Assembly (NCBI GenBank): GCA_015350385.1
Contig: WNKI01000003.1
Location: 3,246,431-3,310,430 of the forward strand
DNA length: 64,000 bases
Direction: 5' to 3'
Source: Aculops lycopersici
Lineage: Eukaryota > Arthropoda > Arachnida > Trombidiformes > Eriophyidae
Both the position numbers and the translations under genes were made by a program. Below are positions 1 to 13,900 of this stretch, piece after piece. The notes beneath the pieces were generated by a model. It was not told the origin of the DNA and searched no databases. It saw only the letters and a list, made by a program, of their open reading frames with translations. Numbering within the stretch: position 1 is the stretch's first letter; each line of letters starts with the position of its first letter.

Positions 1-3000
1 AGGGAGCAGACGGCGATTAGCAATAGTGTGGATGCGGTCGAAACTTCGGGCGCCAGAAAAAGGGGCAAAGTTTTGGCTTCCTCGTCGATTGTCAAGTTTT
101 CGCGCCAACGGACAGCGGACTCGCTTGGTGCAACCACGTCGTCGACAACCACAACGAACCTGAATAATGCCATTAATTCCAGTGGGGCAGAAGCAGCAGC
201 GCCGACAACAACAACAGCCACTTCCCTAGGTTACCTGAGTGACGGAAGTCTGAGTAGCGGCAACGAGAGGCTAGTGGTTGTTGGATTAAATGGCAGCGGA
301 GGCGGCAACGAGACTCGTGGCAGTAACAAGAGCCGCGGTTTGACCTCGCGACTCCGGAGTGTTGGCCTAGCAAGTCGGCTGTTCGCCTCGAAAAGTACCC
401 ATAGTTTAGCCTCAACCGCCATCTCAGAGTCAACCTTAAGCACAGGTGCTTTCAACAATTTTTCCAGTAAGAGAAACTCAAATTTTACCAACGAGCCACT
501 CACTTCAGAGGCTAGCCTACAAAATTCTCACAATTTGAACTCAACGTTGACTAGCAACCAAGCGGCAGGTAACTGGACATTAAATAATCAGCGACAACAA
601 CAACACGAGCAACTGCAGCAGCAACCTGCTTTTATAGTGCCAAAATTAAATACCCTCAAGCTACCGATTGTTTGTCGCATCAAGTCTGTCGACGGCAAGC
701 TGATGAGAGAGATCTTTGTGCATCGCTATGAACTTGGCCAGTATTTGATTGAAAATTTAAAAGCCGCACTCAATATTGTGGACACCAAGTATTTTGGTTT
801 GAAGTTGGCAAAGTCAATTGATGAGCAGGAGGACCAACGGCAACCTTGGATAGATTTAAACGAGTGCGTTTGCAAGCAAATCAAAACCTTTTCCATGGCC
901 TCAAGCACGCGGCCCTACGATCCGCGTGCCACCAGGTCGATGCAAAACATTTCATCATCGTCAGCCTTCCACTTTGGTAACTCTAATGCCACCAACTCAA
1001 ATGGCGCTAATTTCTTCTCACTTCATCGAAACTCAACGGCTCGAAAATTGTCCAAATTGGGCTCGTCCATTACAAGTGTAGCGACATCCTCCAGCTCAGG
1101 GCTTGCAACGACTGCGGCGACGAAGGCTAATCAACACAATTTAACACGCCAAGCAACGACAACTTCACCTCTAACCAGCACAACCACCTGTCGAGCGGTT
1201 GATATTTATTTGCGCATCAAGTTTTATCCGCCGAATCTGACTCGCATTCAAGACTCCTTTTTGCGCCAATATTTGTGGCTGCAATTGAGACGAGACCTTA
1301 GAGTTGGAAAACTAACCTCCTCGGTCAATAACTTAACCCTATTGATGGCCTTAATATTGCAATACGATCTGGGTGACTACAAGGCGGAGTATGTGAGCGG
1401 CAAGTTGCCGCAGATGATTATAATGCCAAATCAAGATTTAATCGAGGAACAAGCGGTTGATATTTGGTCAAATAAACTCAGGGGCCTCAAGCAACATCAA
1501 GCTCAAATGCAATTTTTAAGAACCTCCGTGATTCTAGAGACTTACGGCTTCGATTATTGGCAGGTACGAGACCATCAGCGCCAACGAGCCTACCTCTTGG
1601 GCTTCAATTATGCCGGCGTCAAGACCATCCGCAATGGGCGCATTGTTAATCACTTCCGGTGGCACAATATAAGCAAGATAGCCTACGAGCGGCGAATGAT
1701 AATCTTCCACACTTATGCGGATGAAAACTCAAAGGTTAGTTTGTGTGTTTATTTGTTAATAATTGTGGGTTTATCTTCGAAGTAGGGGTAGTTGTTAGCT
1801 GAAATCTTGGTTGCCCTTACCTGCTGTTAGCCAATCATCATCATCATCAATAGCCAACTAACAAACCCACTTATCACCAATCAAACAACAAACCGCCGGC
1901 ACATTGAACGGAATCTAATTGCACACAAACAGAGGAAACAAATTCTCGGCTTCAAGTGCCTCAGCAACGACGACTGCCATAATTTGTACATGCGCCTCCT
2001 GGAGCAAAAGTACTTTTTTACGTGAGTTTCCTCCCAACCGACCAACTCTAATACTATTCTCAAATGCACCCAAACCCTTGATTACTAACCTATTGATCGA
2101 TCAACAATCGATCTCTGATTGGCCACTCAATGTTAATCATGTGACGTAACAACAACAACACAGCGTCGACTTGGCTTATTTCGACAAGTCCAGCGTTAGG
2201 CGGCCCTCGTACCTGCAGCCATCCGTTGAGGTGGCCTCGCTAACCTCCGCCGGAAGCGACGAGGCACAGAACGCGGAAATCGGGCGCATTCTAAGCAACA
2301 GCTCAGCGTTGAACTCGAGGCGCACAAGTTACGGCACAAACGAGGACTACGAGGCTGAGGATGGCGACGGTGAGCTGGACGAGGCCGACTTGTTACCTGC
2401 CACTAGATCTAATGAACGCAACCATCAGACTGGAAGTAGCGCGCCTGTGAGTGTGAAACAAAAGCAACAACACCAAACGATGGCCTCGGGTGGCAAATTT
2501 CCAGCGAGAAGCGGCGGTCATGACGACAATCAGCAAACTATTAGTCTGTCCGCTTGCACCCCGAACAACTCGAACCATTCCACAGACCAGTGTGGCGAGG
2601 CTGATATTGCGGAGCACCGACAAAGTTCAGCGATTTCAACCACGCGAGCCTCGAGTAGTGGCTCGGGCGCCGTTGACCCCTCGGCCGCGGTATCCTCGCC
2701 GGAAGTGCAGCATCGGCGCCAAGAAACCAGCAAGCACCTGCAGCCACGGGACCCCTCAGCTTTGGCCACTCAATATAATTGCCACCAGTGTTGCAAGTAC
2801 GCTGATGCCGCCGCCGCCGCTACAGACATAACATCTACCGAAGCAACCACCAATGCTTCTCGGCAGGAAATTTATGGACAGTCCTGTAGACAGCAGAGGG
2901 TTGTTGGTCAGTCTTCCGCGAGGGAGGGCGAGACAAGCTCGAATATAAATCCAACTCAGGCGCCCATTTTGGCCGAAATCGATTCAGTGCTCGTTGACCA

Positions 3001-3649
3001 CAACCTCAACCCCAACCTCAACCAGCGAGGTAATGAAATTTATTCCAACTCTCCGTTAGCCGGCAGCTCGTCGACCACAAATAAAATGGCCACCACCAAA
3101 GTGACGCCAGTGATGACACAACCACCTGAGGGCTCAATTGGCCAGCCGGACTGCGCCTTTTGCGTTGGCCTCAGTGGAGGTCCGGCGCCGCCAAGTGGGT
3201 GGTCATGTGTATTTCCAACGGAAGACTATCCAATGACAGCCGAATGGGAATTGAGCGGCCAGCAAGTGGGCGCTTATAAAACAACTCGGCAGCAAGCAAC
3301 TCTGACTCAATTGGCCGAGTCAATTCTAACAGAGCCGGCGAATGCTCAGTTACGATGCAATTTACAACGCCAATGGTCTCAACAACAACAGCAACCTCAA
3401 CCTCAATTACAACGACAAAACTCCCAGCTGGAAAGTGAGACCAACAACTTCAAAGCATTCACCATTCACTCGGCATTTCGTGTACTGATTGTCATTCTAG
3501 TGATGAATTTCCTATTGAGACTCACTGACTGCCTTTCCAATTCTCTCATTGACTTGTTAACAACTTCCAACAACGGTTCTAGAGGCAGTGCAATGGACAA
3601 CGGCGGCGGCGGCAGCAGCAGCAAATTAGATAACATTGAGATGAGATGA
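1..3649 (+). CDS. FERM-domain protein, FRMD3/FRMD5-like (5' partial, 3 exons)
   Basis: A membrane-associated FERM scaffold. I model it as join(<1..1734, 1933..2021, 2164..3649), about 1100 residues. The frame is open to base 1 with no ATG before the FERM domain, so the start lies outside the window. Exon 1 ends AAG|GTTAGT; exon 2 starts after CAAACAG in phase 0 and ends at GTGAGT; exon 3 starts after ACACAG, and the phases match. FERM F1 is at about residues 220-297 (motif LPIVCRIKSVDGK), F2 at about 400-500 (YLRIKFYPPNLTRIQ) and F3 from about 512 (LETYGFDYWQVRD, HFRWHNISKI) through exon 2 (LGFKCLSNDDCHNLYMRLLE). About 100 Ser/Asn/Thr-rich residues split F1 from F2, and more than 200 disordered residues precede F1. 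A hydrophobic segment near the C-terminus (FRVLIVILVMNFLLRL, about 3475-3530) matches the single membrane anchor of FRMD3/5. Domain assignment is firm; the paralog is inference. Confidence 0.8.
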
Positions 3650-3690
3650 GATGAGATGAGATGAGATGAGATGACATGACATGACATGAC
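3641..3690 (+). repeat. Pentanucleotide microsatellite (ATGAG)6(ATGAC)4 over the FERM-gene stop
   Basis: Six ATGAG units are followed by four ATGAC units. The FERM gene terminates at the first in-frame TGA inside the array (3647-3649). Translation enters from the 5' end, so array length changes further down do not alter the protein. Confidence 0.9.
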
Positions 3691-5789
<2,099 letters not shown>

Positions 5790-5809
5790 NNNNNNNNNNN
5801 NNNNNNNNN
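5790..5809. other. Assembly gap (20 N)
   Basis: Twenty undetermined bases inside the microsatellite block; the true array length is unknown. Confidence 0.98.
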
Positions 5810-5890
5810 GTACGACGACGTACGACGTACGTACGTACCGTAGTACGTACGTACGTACGTACGACGTACGACGACGAGAGTAGAGTAGAC

Positions 5891-5957
<67 letters not shown>
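5810..5957 (+). repeat. Right arm of the microsatellite block: TACG/ACG variants then (GA)n
   Basis: Irregular TACG/ACG units (5810-5890) lead into a second GA array (about 5893-5957). The block therefore has GA arrays on both sides with an ACGT-type core. Confidence 0.9.
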
Positions 5958-5962
<5 letters not shown>

Positions 5963-6834
5963 ACTGTATGTTGGTATTAGTGTTGCACATTTTGCTCGGC
6001 GACAACTACCACTACATTTTCGCAAACTACCAACTCGCAGTCGGCTCACAATTGATTATGGCTCTTGCGTTGTAACCAACGTGATGGCGGCACAAAGGTG
6101 CGAGGCAATAGAAAAGTATATATCCAGTTATGAGACTTGACTAAACTCGAAAAGATGTGGTGGCTAAAGAGGGGGAGAAAGGAAGCGAGTGATTCGTTGG
6201 ATCTGCCAATAGGAATATATAAGCAAGCGAGTGAGTCGAGGTTTGTTGTTAGATTTCGCTTGTTGAGTTGAGTTAAGTACACGAAACGACGAGGGCGAAA
6301 GCGAGAGTTTAGCGCGGATCAGTTGCAAGTGTGTGTTCAATGCAATCCAATGCAATCCAATTCAGTTAGCTAGCTAGCTTGCCAGCAATCCAACAGACAA
6401 CACAACCGACAAGTCGAACGCCGCCTCGCCGACAGTCTGCCGTGTGGTAATGGCCGTGGATTCGAGCCATTAGATTGGCGCCATCGACTCCTTTCGCCTC
6501 TCGGCGCCTTCCCTTCGTTAGTTGGTCGACTTGAAGTTGCCTCTGCCTCTTGGTTGCTTGTGGTCGTCCTTTGCTCGCTTTTTGAGGCTCAACTTGAGAC
6601 GCCAAGGAATGAGAAGTTGGAAGTCAGTCAGCTAGTCAGTGTGCGAGAGGGAGGGGGAGAGAGAGAGAGAGAGTAAACAGAATTTTGCTCAAGTGTCAAT
6701 ATAACCAAGGAGTTTGAGGATAAGAATAGAGGTTTTGGTGGAGGAATAAAATTGCAAATAACGAATAGCAACCAACAAAACAAGCAAAAGGAAAGAAAGA
6801 AAGCAACCAGGAGAAATAATAACAACAAGCAGAA
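5958..6834 (+). promoter_or_regulatory. Putative promoter and 5' leader of the small heat-shock gene
   Basis: TATATAAG at 6216-6223 is a good TATA-box candidate about 610 bases before the downstream ATG. A short (GA)n run lies near 6657-6674. I could not see a clear array of inverted nGAAn units (heat-shock elements) upstream of the TATA, so heat induction is not supported by sequence here. The leader is otherwise without recognisable genes. Confidence 0.4.
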
Positions 6835-7545
6835 ATGGATCGCGAATCGGCCACTTCTAGTCCATTGTCCAATGATCCGCTTGCTGCCGGCGCACTAAGC
6901 GGCAGCGGAACCAACAGGGCGACCACCACAGAGCGCCGCACTACAACCACCACAACAACCAAGCGAACGGTTAAGTCGAGCGACGATTTTGTCCCCATTG
7001 CGACCGATATTCAACAGGTGAGATCGGAGTCGCGCTCCGGTTCCGTCTCGTCGAGTTCGCCTTTATTTGATAAGTCAGCAAACAGCCAGCAACAGCAGTC
7101 GTCCAGTCAGCAGCATTCGTCGAGCTCAACCAGTAAGCAGCAGTTTAGTTCTGGTGGAAATAGTAAAAATGTTTGGAGTTCAACCAGCACAACGACAACA
7201 GGTGGCGCCAACGCCGCTGGAGACGGACTTCAGTCGCCTTTGATTCAGGATACGGAGGAGGGAAGGGTTTTAAAGTTGCGCTTTGATGTTACCCAATATG
7301 AGCCGGATGAGATTATTGTCAAGACCGTTGATAATCGGCTGACTGTGCAGGCAAAGCACGAGGAAAAGACAGAAAATCGCACAGTTTACAGGGAATACAA
7401 TCGCGAGTTTCACTTACCCGACGGAACCGATGTGGAACAAATCCGCTCGTCACTATCTAAGGATGGAATTTTAACAGTCGACTGTCCACTACCGACTCCC
7501 CAACTTCATGGAGCCTCGAGAAGGATTCCCATTGAGAAGCTGTGA
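6835..7545 (+). CDS. Small heat-shock protein (alpha-crystallin/HSP20 family)
   Basis: An ATP-independent chaperone that binds unfolding proteins, probably cytosolic. It is 236 residues in one exon; the ATG has an AGAAATGG context. The alpha-crystallin domain is at about residues 140-225: LKLRFDVTQYEPDEI, then VKTVDNRLTVQAKHEEK, YREYNREFHLPDG and SLSKDGILTVDCPLP. A short IPI-type tail follows (RRIPIEKL), the I-x-I motif that docks oligomers. This resembles the HSPB8/Drosophila CG14207 subgroup (YREYNREF, VKTVDNRL). The N-terminal arm of about 135 residues is Ser/Thr/Gln-rich and longer than usual, like the neighbouring proteins. The gene converges on Mical, with 418 bases between stops. Confidence 0.92.
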   Translation: MDRESATSSPLSNDPLAAGALSGSGTNRATTTERRTTTTTTTKRTVKSSDDFVPIATDIQQVRSESRSGSVSSSSPLFDKSANSQQQQSSSQQHSSSSTSKQQFSSGGNSKNVWSSTSTTTTGGANAAGDGLQSPLIQDTEEGRVLKLRFDVTQYEPDEIIVKTVDNRLTVQAKHEEKTENRTVYREYNREFHLPDGTDVEQIRSSLSKDGILTVDCPLPTPQLHGASRRIPIEKL

Positions 7546-7923
7546 GTTCGTTTGTTTTGTTATCATTTATTTATTTGTCTACCACTTACCTTCTCTACTA
7601 TATCATCTGTCCCACGACTCGATGTCTTGCCTTTTTCAAGATGGACGGACAATATATTTATAATGACCCATGTTGTCACTGGATAAGTTATAAGTGGGGA
7701 TACAAGTGAGATTAGTTGCAGTAAATACTAATTACTTAAACTCAAGGCCCACGGCCGGGCACCAGGAGACGCCTGTTGCGCGCCCTATTGTTCTTGGTGT
7801 TTCAATTTGCAAGAGGAAAAGAAATACAATCAAAAAGCAAGTGAGCGAGAGAAAAAAACATTTAATTAAAGAGTCACAATGATGTAACAAAATAGCCTTT
7901 TGTTTGCTTGAATCTACTCGAGT

Positions 7924-7929
7924 TTTATT
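7924..7929 (-). terminator. Poly(A) signal for Mical
   Basis: TTTATT on the + strand reads AATAAA on the minus strand, 35-40 bases beyond the Mical stop codon. Confidence 0.6.
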
Positions 7930-7963
7930 ACATTCACTACACGAGTTTAGTTAATTAGTATCA

Positions 7964-10900
7964 TTAATTATTATCTTGGCAGCTAATTTCTTGTGACCGT
8001 CGACTAGCCAAAGTCTTGATTAATTGGTCGCCTTCCACTCTTGCCGAGTTGCAGCCAGGTGTCGCCTCTTGCTCCTGGCTTAAATGGTCGCCCTCGCGAT
8101 AATCCAAGTCGCGCTCTTGTTGATCCTCCTCGTCGTCATCAAACTCCCCGCTTGTTGCAAAGTCGCCGCAAGTTGAGTCAACATTCTCGTCGTCGTCCTC
8201 GTCATCATCCTCGTCCTCATACTCGTCAGTATTGGGAGGCGAGTTCAAGCTACTCGACGCATCTGACTTCTTAGACCGCCGGTCGTCATCGTCGGGCTCG
8301 TGGTCTCGCCGGCCGCTCTCTACAGCTTCCTCTTCGGAGCTCTCGTCGTCGTCGTCGTCCTCCTCCTCATCGTCGACCTCGGAGGTTGAACTTTCCAATT
8401 TGTCTTTAGTAGAGGTAGTGTCAATATTGAGATGCTTGTTAGGATACTTGTCGACGTCCTCTTCATCTTTGCCACTAATTGGCTTCTTCGATTGATTTGA
8501 AGTCGAATCGTCTTTAGCTGATGACTTTCTTAAACTCGACTTGTCTATTACATTAGTCGGGTCTTGTTGGTGACCAAGCAAAACTCGCTCAAATTCCTCC
8601 TCATCAATCATCTCACGTGGCCTAGAGGTGAAAGTGTCGCGTTCGTTAACACTCTCGTTGCGCACGGGACTCATGGAGTCCTCGGCGGGCAGTATAAGTG
8701 TCACCTGCTCGCTCCCGTCAAGCGTCGTCTCGCTTCTAGCAATCTTATACTTGGCCTCCTCACCGGAAGTCTCCGACCCGTCCTCCTCCACAACTACCTG
8801 TTGTTGTCTATTAGCACGCGAACCCGTTGCTGATGAGTTCGACGACTTGGCGTCCTCGTATCGAGTAGACGAGGATTCAGTCGACGAGCAACTCGACTTT
8901 CGTGTGCCTGGAGACTTTCGTGAGCTCGAAATGCCGGAAACGCTCGCCGAGACCACAGAAGTTTCTGCGCTCGAATTCGACTTGCTCAAACGATTGATCA
9001 TTCTCTCGGCAAGCTCGCCATCGTTGTCCAGAATATTCTTGTACACTTCATTGTAATCGATGCGAGCGTTGAAAAACTCCTCACGCGACTTGTAGCGAGT
9101 CTGCTGCAATTTCTGCTGCGGCTGTGTTTTTGGTTTCGTTTCACCTGCTCCAGTCACCTGTTGCTCCAACTGAGTCTCACCAATGTCTGCTACCGGCTGG
9201 CCAGCTGACTGCAATAGGCTTCGAGCTGAATACACAACTTGATCCAAACTATTAACCTGTGACCTAATGTCTGGCTCGCAAATGGAGCATACAAATCTGT
9301 CACCCAAGCGACTATCTGTACCTTTTGATCCAGACTCTGCTTGTTGTTGTTGCTGTTGTTTTTGATCCCTCAATTGAGCTCTCAGGTGAAATTGAATCTC
9401 ATTCGTTCGAAGCGTGATGTTGCATTTGGCGCACGTTAAACAACTTTGATGCAAAGTTGCCTCACCAATCTGAATCCGATCCGGCAATTTGACCAACTTA
9501 CCGCACCGGAAGCATGACTTTTCACAGTAATAGTTGCCCGACAGCTTAGCCGTCGTTTGGACATTTGAGCCAGAGTTTGTGGTGGTGGTCGAGAGTTCGC
9601 TTGATGTAATCGAGGCCGACGAGCCACGAGAGGTTAGAGTATTAGAGTTGTTGCCAGTTGGAGTTGTAAACACCGAGGCTGAGTTGGTAGCCGCCAGGTA
9701 AGCTTGCTTGTGCGCTGCAGTTGGCCCATTGATGACAATAGACTTTTCGCTATCATATCTAGTGCGCGCCAGATGACTACTGTAACCATTGCTCTTGCTC
9801 AGGTACTTGTTTGTGGGCCGGTTTACGCACAGGTGGTCGTAATGCTTGTCATCATCATCATCATCAACGTTATCGTCGTCATTTCTATCGCTCTTATTAT
9901 TAGAGAACAACCTTTTGATTGGCTTGCTTGGCAAATTGGGATTCATTGCTGGCTTCCTGTTGCCGCCAAGAACGTTGCTGTTGTTGGTGTTCATGCTTAG
10001 CCTGCGCCCACCTGTGCCTACTTGTGGCCCATGTTGAGACTTTGTAGTTGTCTTGCTGCTCATACCGTTGGATTGCTGATGTCCCTTTGTCAGCTCATTC
10101 TTCAGGTGGCTGACCCAACTGCCGCTCAGTGGCCGATTGGTATGGCGGCCGGCGCTTGCGCCGCCACCATTGATTCTAGCAAACAGGTTGTTGCTAGAAT
10201 CCTTTTGCTGCAACTTTGATGCGGTTGCCGAAATGGCACTCACTGTACCCAATCGGCGGGCGCCTACTTTTTCCTCAATGCTCGTCCCGTTGCCAAACAG
10301 CTGAGCCGCCTTGGCGGCCTTCAACTTCTCAGCCATTTCCTTGATGCGATCCTGAAACACTTCAACTTGTTTTTGCGGCTTACTACTATTGTTAGGACCA
10401 CCGCCGCTACCGATACCAATACAAGACGACGACGAGTGATCCATTGATTTGGTCTTGTTTAAACTCTTTGTCGAGCCTGACAAATGCAGTTGGCGATCCT
10501 TGTAAGCGGCCAGACGTTTTTCCCAGCACTTGACATTCCAATCGTCTTTGGACAATTTCGTTATCGGGATCTTTTTAACCTTATCTCGACTGCCTAAACC
10601 TGTACCTGACGTTGATGTTGTCTCGCAACTATTAACTTCGCCATTTCTACCACTGCTACCAAGGAATAGCTCCTGTAGAGTTGTAAATTGTGGCAAATTT
10701 TTAACGTTATCTATGAGCGGAGTTCTGGGTGTTGTAGCTTGACTAGATGATTGCGATGATGGGTGGTTGTCTGAGTTGTGATCAAATGAACTTAGTTTGC
10801 TCTCAAAACTCTTAACTCGTTCAGCGAAACTAGTACATCGACGCATCGAATTCAATAAAGTCAATGGATTACCGGGCGCAGCGATGTCCGTTTTGGGTCT

Positions 10901-13900
10901 CAAATGGTAGGGCAACAAGTGTTCGTTGTTGCTATTCTCCTTGCCGCGCACTTGTCTCTCTCTCAATCTCCTCAACTCCTGAAAAAGCGCACCCCTACTA
11001 ATCTCCTCACTTCCGCTTCCTGTCCCGCTTTCGCCTCTGCGACCTCCTGTTGCATCAGTTCCCCCCTTGAATTGCTCAACCAGTTGCTCGCGCACCACAT
11101 TTATCTTAGTCTTTTGGCGCCTTTGCCGCAGACACTCGTCAATGTCGCGAGCCCGCCGAGCCTCCAAGCTCATCAAGTTGTTCGAGGAAGGAGAGGTACC
11201 CGATAGAGATGGAATAAATAGATCATCGAGAAGGTCACAGTTTGGCACCTTGACTTGATTGTGGTTTAGATACTGCAAAGAATTGCTCAGATTATTGTAG
11301 GAATCCTCAAATTCCAGGTAGGTTTCGGCGTCCAACTCAAGCTCGCGCTTGCTTTGCGACAGGTAGGCTTGCTTAGTCAGCGACTTTGATCTACTCTTAC
11401 TGTTCAATAATGAAGATCTCGATTGCGATCCCAACGGCGAGGCGTTGGCTGATTTGAGTTTCTTTGGTGACTTCCTGTTTGAACCACTTCCAGTAGCACC
11501 ATTACCACTAGGCGACTTGACTCTCCTCTCCACCAAACGAGTTGACTTTGTATGCTTGTTGGTAGACAACGAGGACTTACCATGTCCGCCAACTGGACTC
11601 CCCCTCCAACCAGCGGAAGTTTCGTGGTCGCTAATCAAATGCTCCACCTGACACGGCGTCACCAAGTGACGATTCAAATTTGGATAACGACTATGTGGAT
11701 TCAGTGTCCAGTGGGAGTAATTTTGTTGCAAATTTTCACTTGTCGTCTGGCCTAAAATTCGATAAATTGACTCTCGCTCGGCCATAACACTAAGCGCCAT
11801 TCTATCGTAAGTTGTCAATTGACTATCACTTGTTGCATTCGAACTATTCGTAGTTGATTTGTCGCTAACATTTAACACACGACTTGATCGATTGGTTGCC
11901 CGCGACGACATTGAACCATGGTGATCAATAGCAGCACACTTGTTGACTGCCCACTGGCGACACATCCAGGCGGCGTCAAAGCCCGACAAGAATCCTCGCG
12001 CACATCCGCTTCCGGTTGGCCAGAAAGGTTCAAGTAGACTATCGCCCACCAAAGAGACCAGCGACAAACCACCACCTGTTGTTCTAAGGGCCTTGCATGC
12101 GTTTAGTGCTGCGTACATTGAGGTAAAATCAAACATTGCGCAATCCTCCTGGCCATAATGATTTAGAGCAAACTCAAGTGGCTCTAGTCCAGTCGTCCAG
12201 AAGGCAGCGTCTTTGGCATATTCTAATAAAGCCTCTCTATTAACATTACTGTCGGATAACAATTCTTGAGTTGTTGCATAGTCCTCCTTCAGAACTCCCC
12301 TCTCTAGAAGGGACTTTTTCTTGGCAGTCATAACAAAGTAATGAGTATCATCTTTGTAGTAGCAAATATTTTCTAATTGTATGTTTGTATCATAAGCCAA
12401 AGCATTAAACATATCCTGATTGTAAATAAAAGATAATCCTGAAATCTCTGGCACCGCCGCCTCGATTGGCGTTTGACGATTGATGAAATTGGCAGTGATT
12501 GCGATGGCCAAACGGCCGCGAAACTCTTTACGTGGAAAGAACTTGCTCAATGTATTTCTCCTTCCATCTGCTCCAATTATAATATCCCATTCAAGTGAAT
12601 GCAATTCATTCTCTTGCATCTTGAAATCGCTTGAAAAATGAGCTCTGGCACCGCAAAGATTTCCCAATCTTCCTGGTGGTATCTTTTTATCATGTTTTTG
12701 GTTGCTAGCTTGAGATTGCTTTTGTGTATGTTTCTGTTCTTGATCACTTGTTTTGTTGCTAATACTTTTATCTTCGCTACAATGATTATTCTTATTTGGT
12801 GTTGTTGAAATGCTATCGTCATCATTGATTGAGCTATCTTCCTTTGATTGACTATCTAAAGCTGACTGGACCTCCTGCTGTTCACTCTCTAGGTAATCTG
12901 AGACGCGAACAAAATCGTCGAGTTTTTTGCTGCCACTTGATTGACTATCATCGACACTCGAGTCGAGATCACATTTAAGTACATTGTCACTAGAGTTATA
13001 TATGTTGTTGCTTTTGGTATTTTGTAAAGTATCAGATGGGCATCCGTTTGCCTTCTTGCTATCACTTAGGTTGTGGCTTGAATTTTTTGCATCTTGAGTT
13101 GTGATTGAATTAGAACTCGATGATGATGTTGCCGTCATCTTAATGCTCGTTGGGCATAGGTAAAGGTAGGAGCAATTGTCACGAAAGTCGCAGCCAATGA
13201 GGAGGCAAATCTTGAGTAGCATCAGTTGTAGTTGTCGTATTGAGATGTGATCAATACTTCCGGCACAAAATTTGCCATAAAACTTCTTGGCGCCCAAACT
13301 CTTGAGATCGTCAATAACAAATGGCCACAAATGGAGCACATTGTTTCGCGAAAAGCGACTCCTCTTCTCCACCACGACCACCCTATTGGCTCCAAGTAAT
13401 TGCAACTCGATGGCCGTCCTCAATCCGGCAGGGCCACTGCCGATGATGAGACAATTATGGTGTTGTAAGGCATTGTTACAATTAAACTGTCGTTTCCTTT
13501 GCCTGTGCAGAGATTTCTCTCCGTTCTCATGATAAACATCATGGTCATCGTCATCATCACCATCATCATCATCATCCTCGTCACTTGAGTCTAATAGTTC
13601 AACTCCCTGGTTGCTAATATTGGTGGTTGCAGTGCAGTTGATGGTATCACAATTGTTTTCCCTTCTAATCCCGAGTGGCGTGGTAGTGGTCGAAGTCTTT
13701 GTATTTGCGTAACACCTATGAGCTGCCTTCTTGTCAATCTTTGCAAAAATAGCCTTCGCCTTCCAATTCTTTCTAGCTCTTGACATGATTGCCTTTTTTA
13801 ATTTAGGAAAAAATACATTGTACTCGCAGGGGCTCAAGTTGGCATAGTTTAATATTCGATGGTGAATAGCAAGTACGTTCTTCATCGTTGAGGCCTTGAT

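Noticed and set aside
8041..9056. Several plus-strand frames opposite Mical
   Set aside because: Shadow frames of the biased Ser/Asp/Glu-rich Mical coding sequence, without domains of their own.
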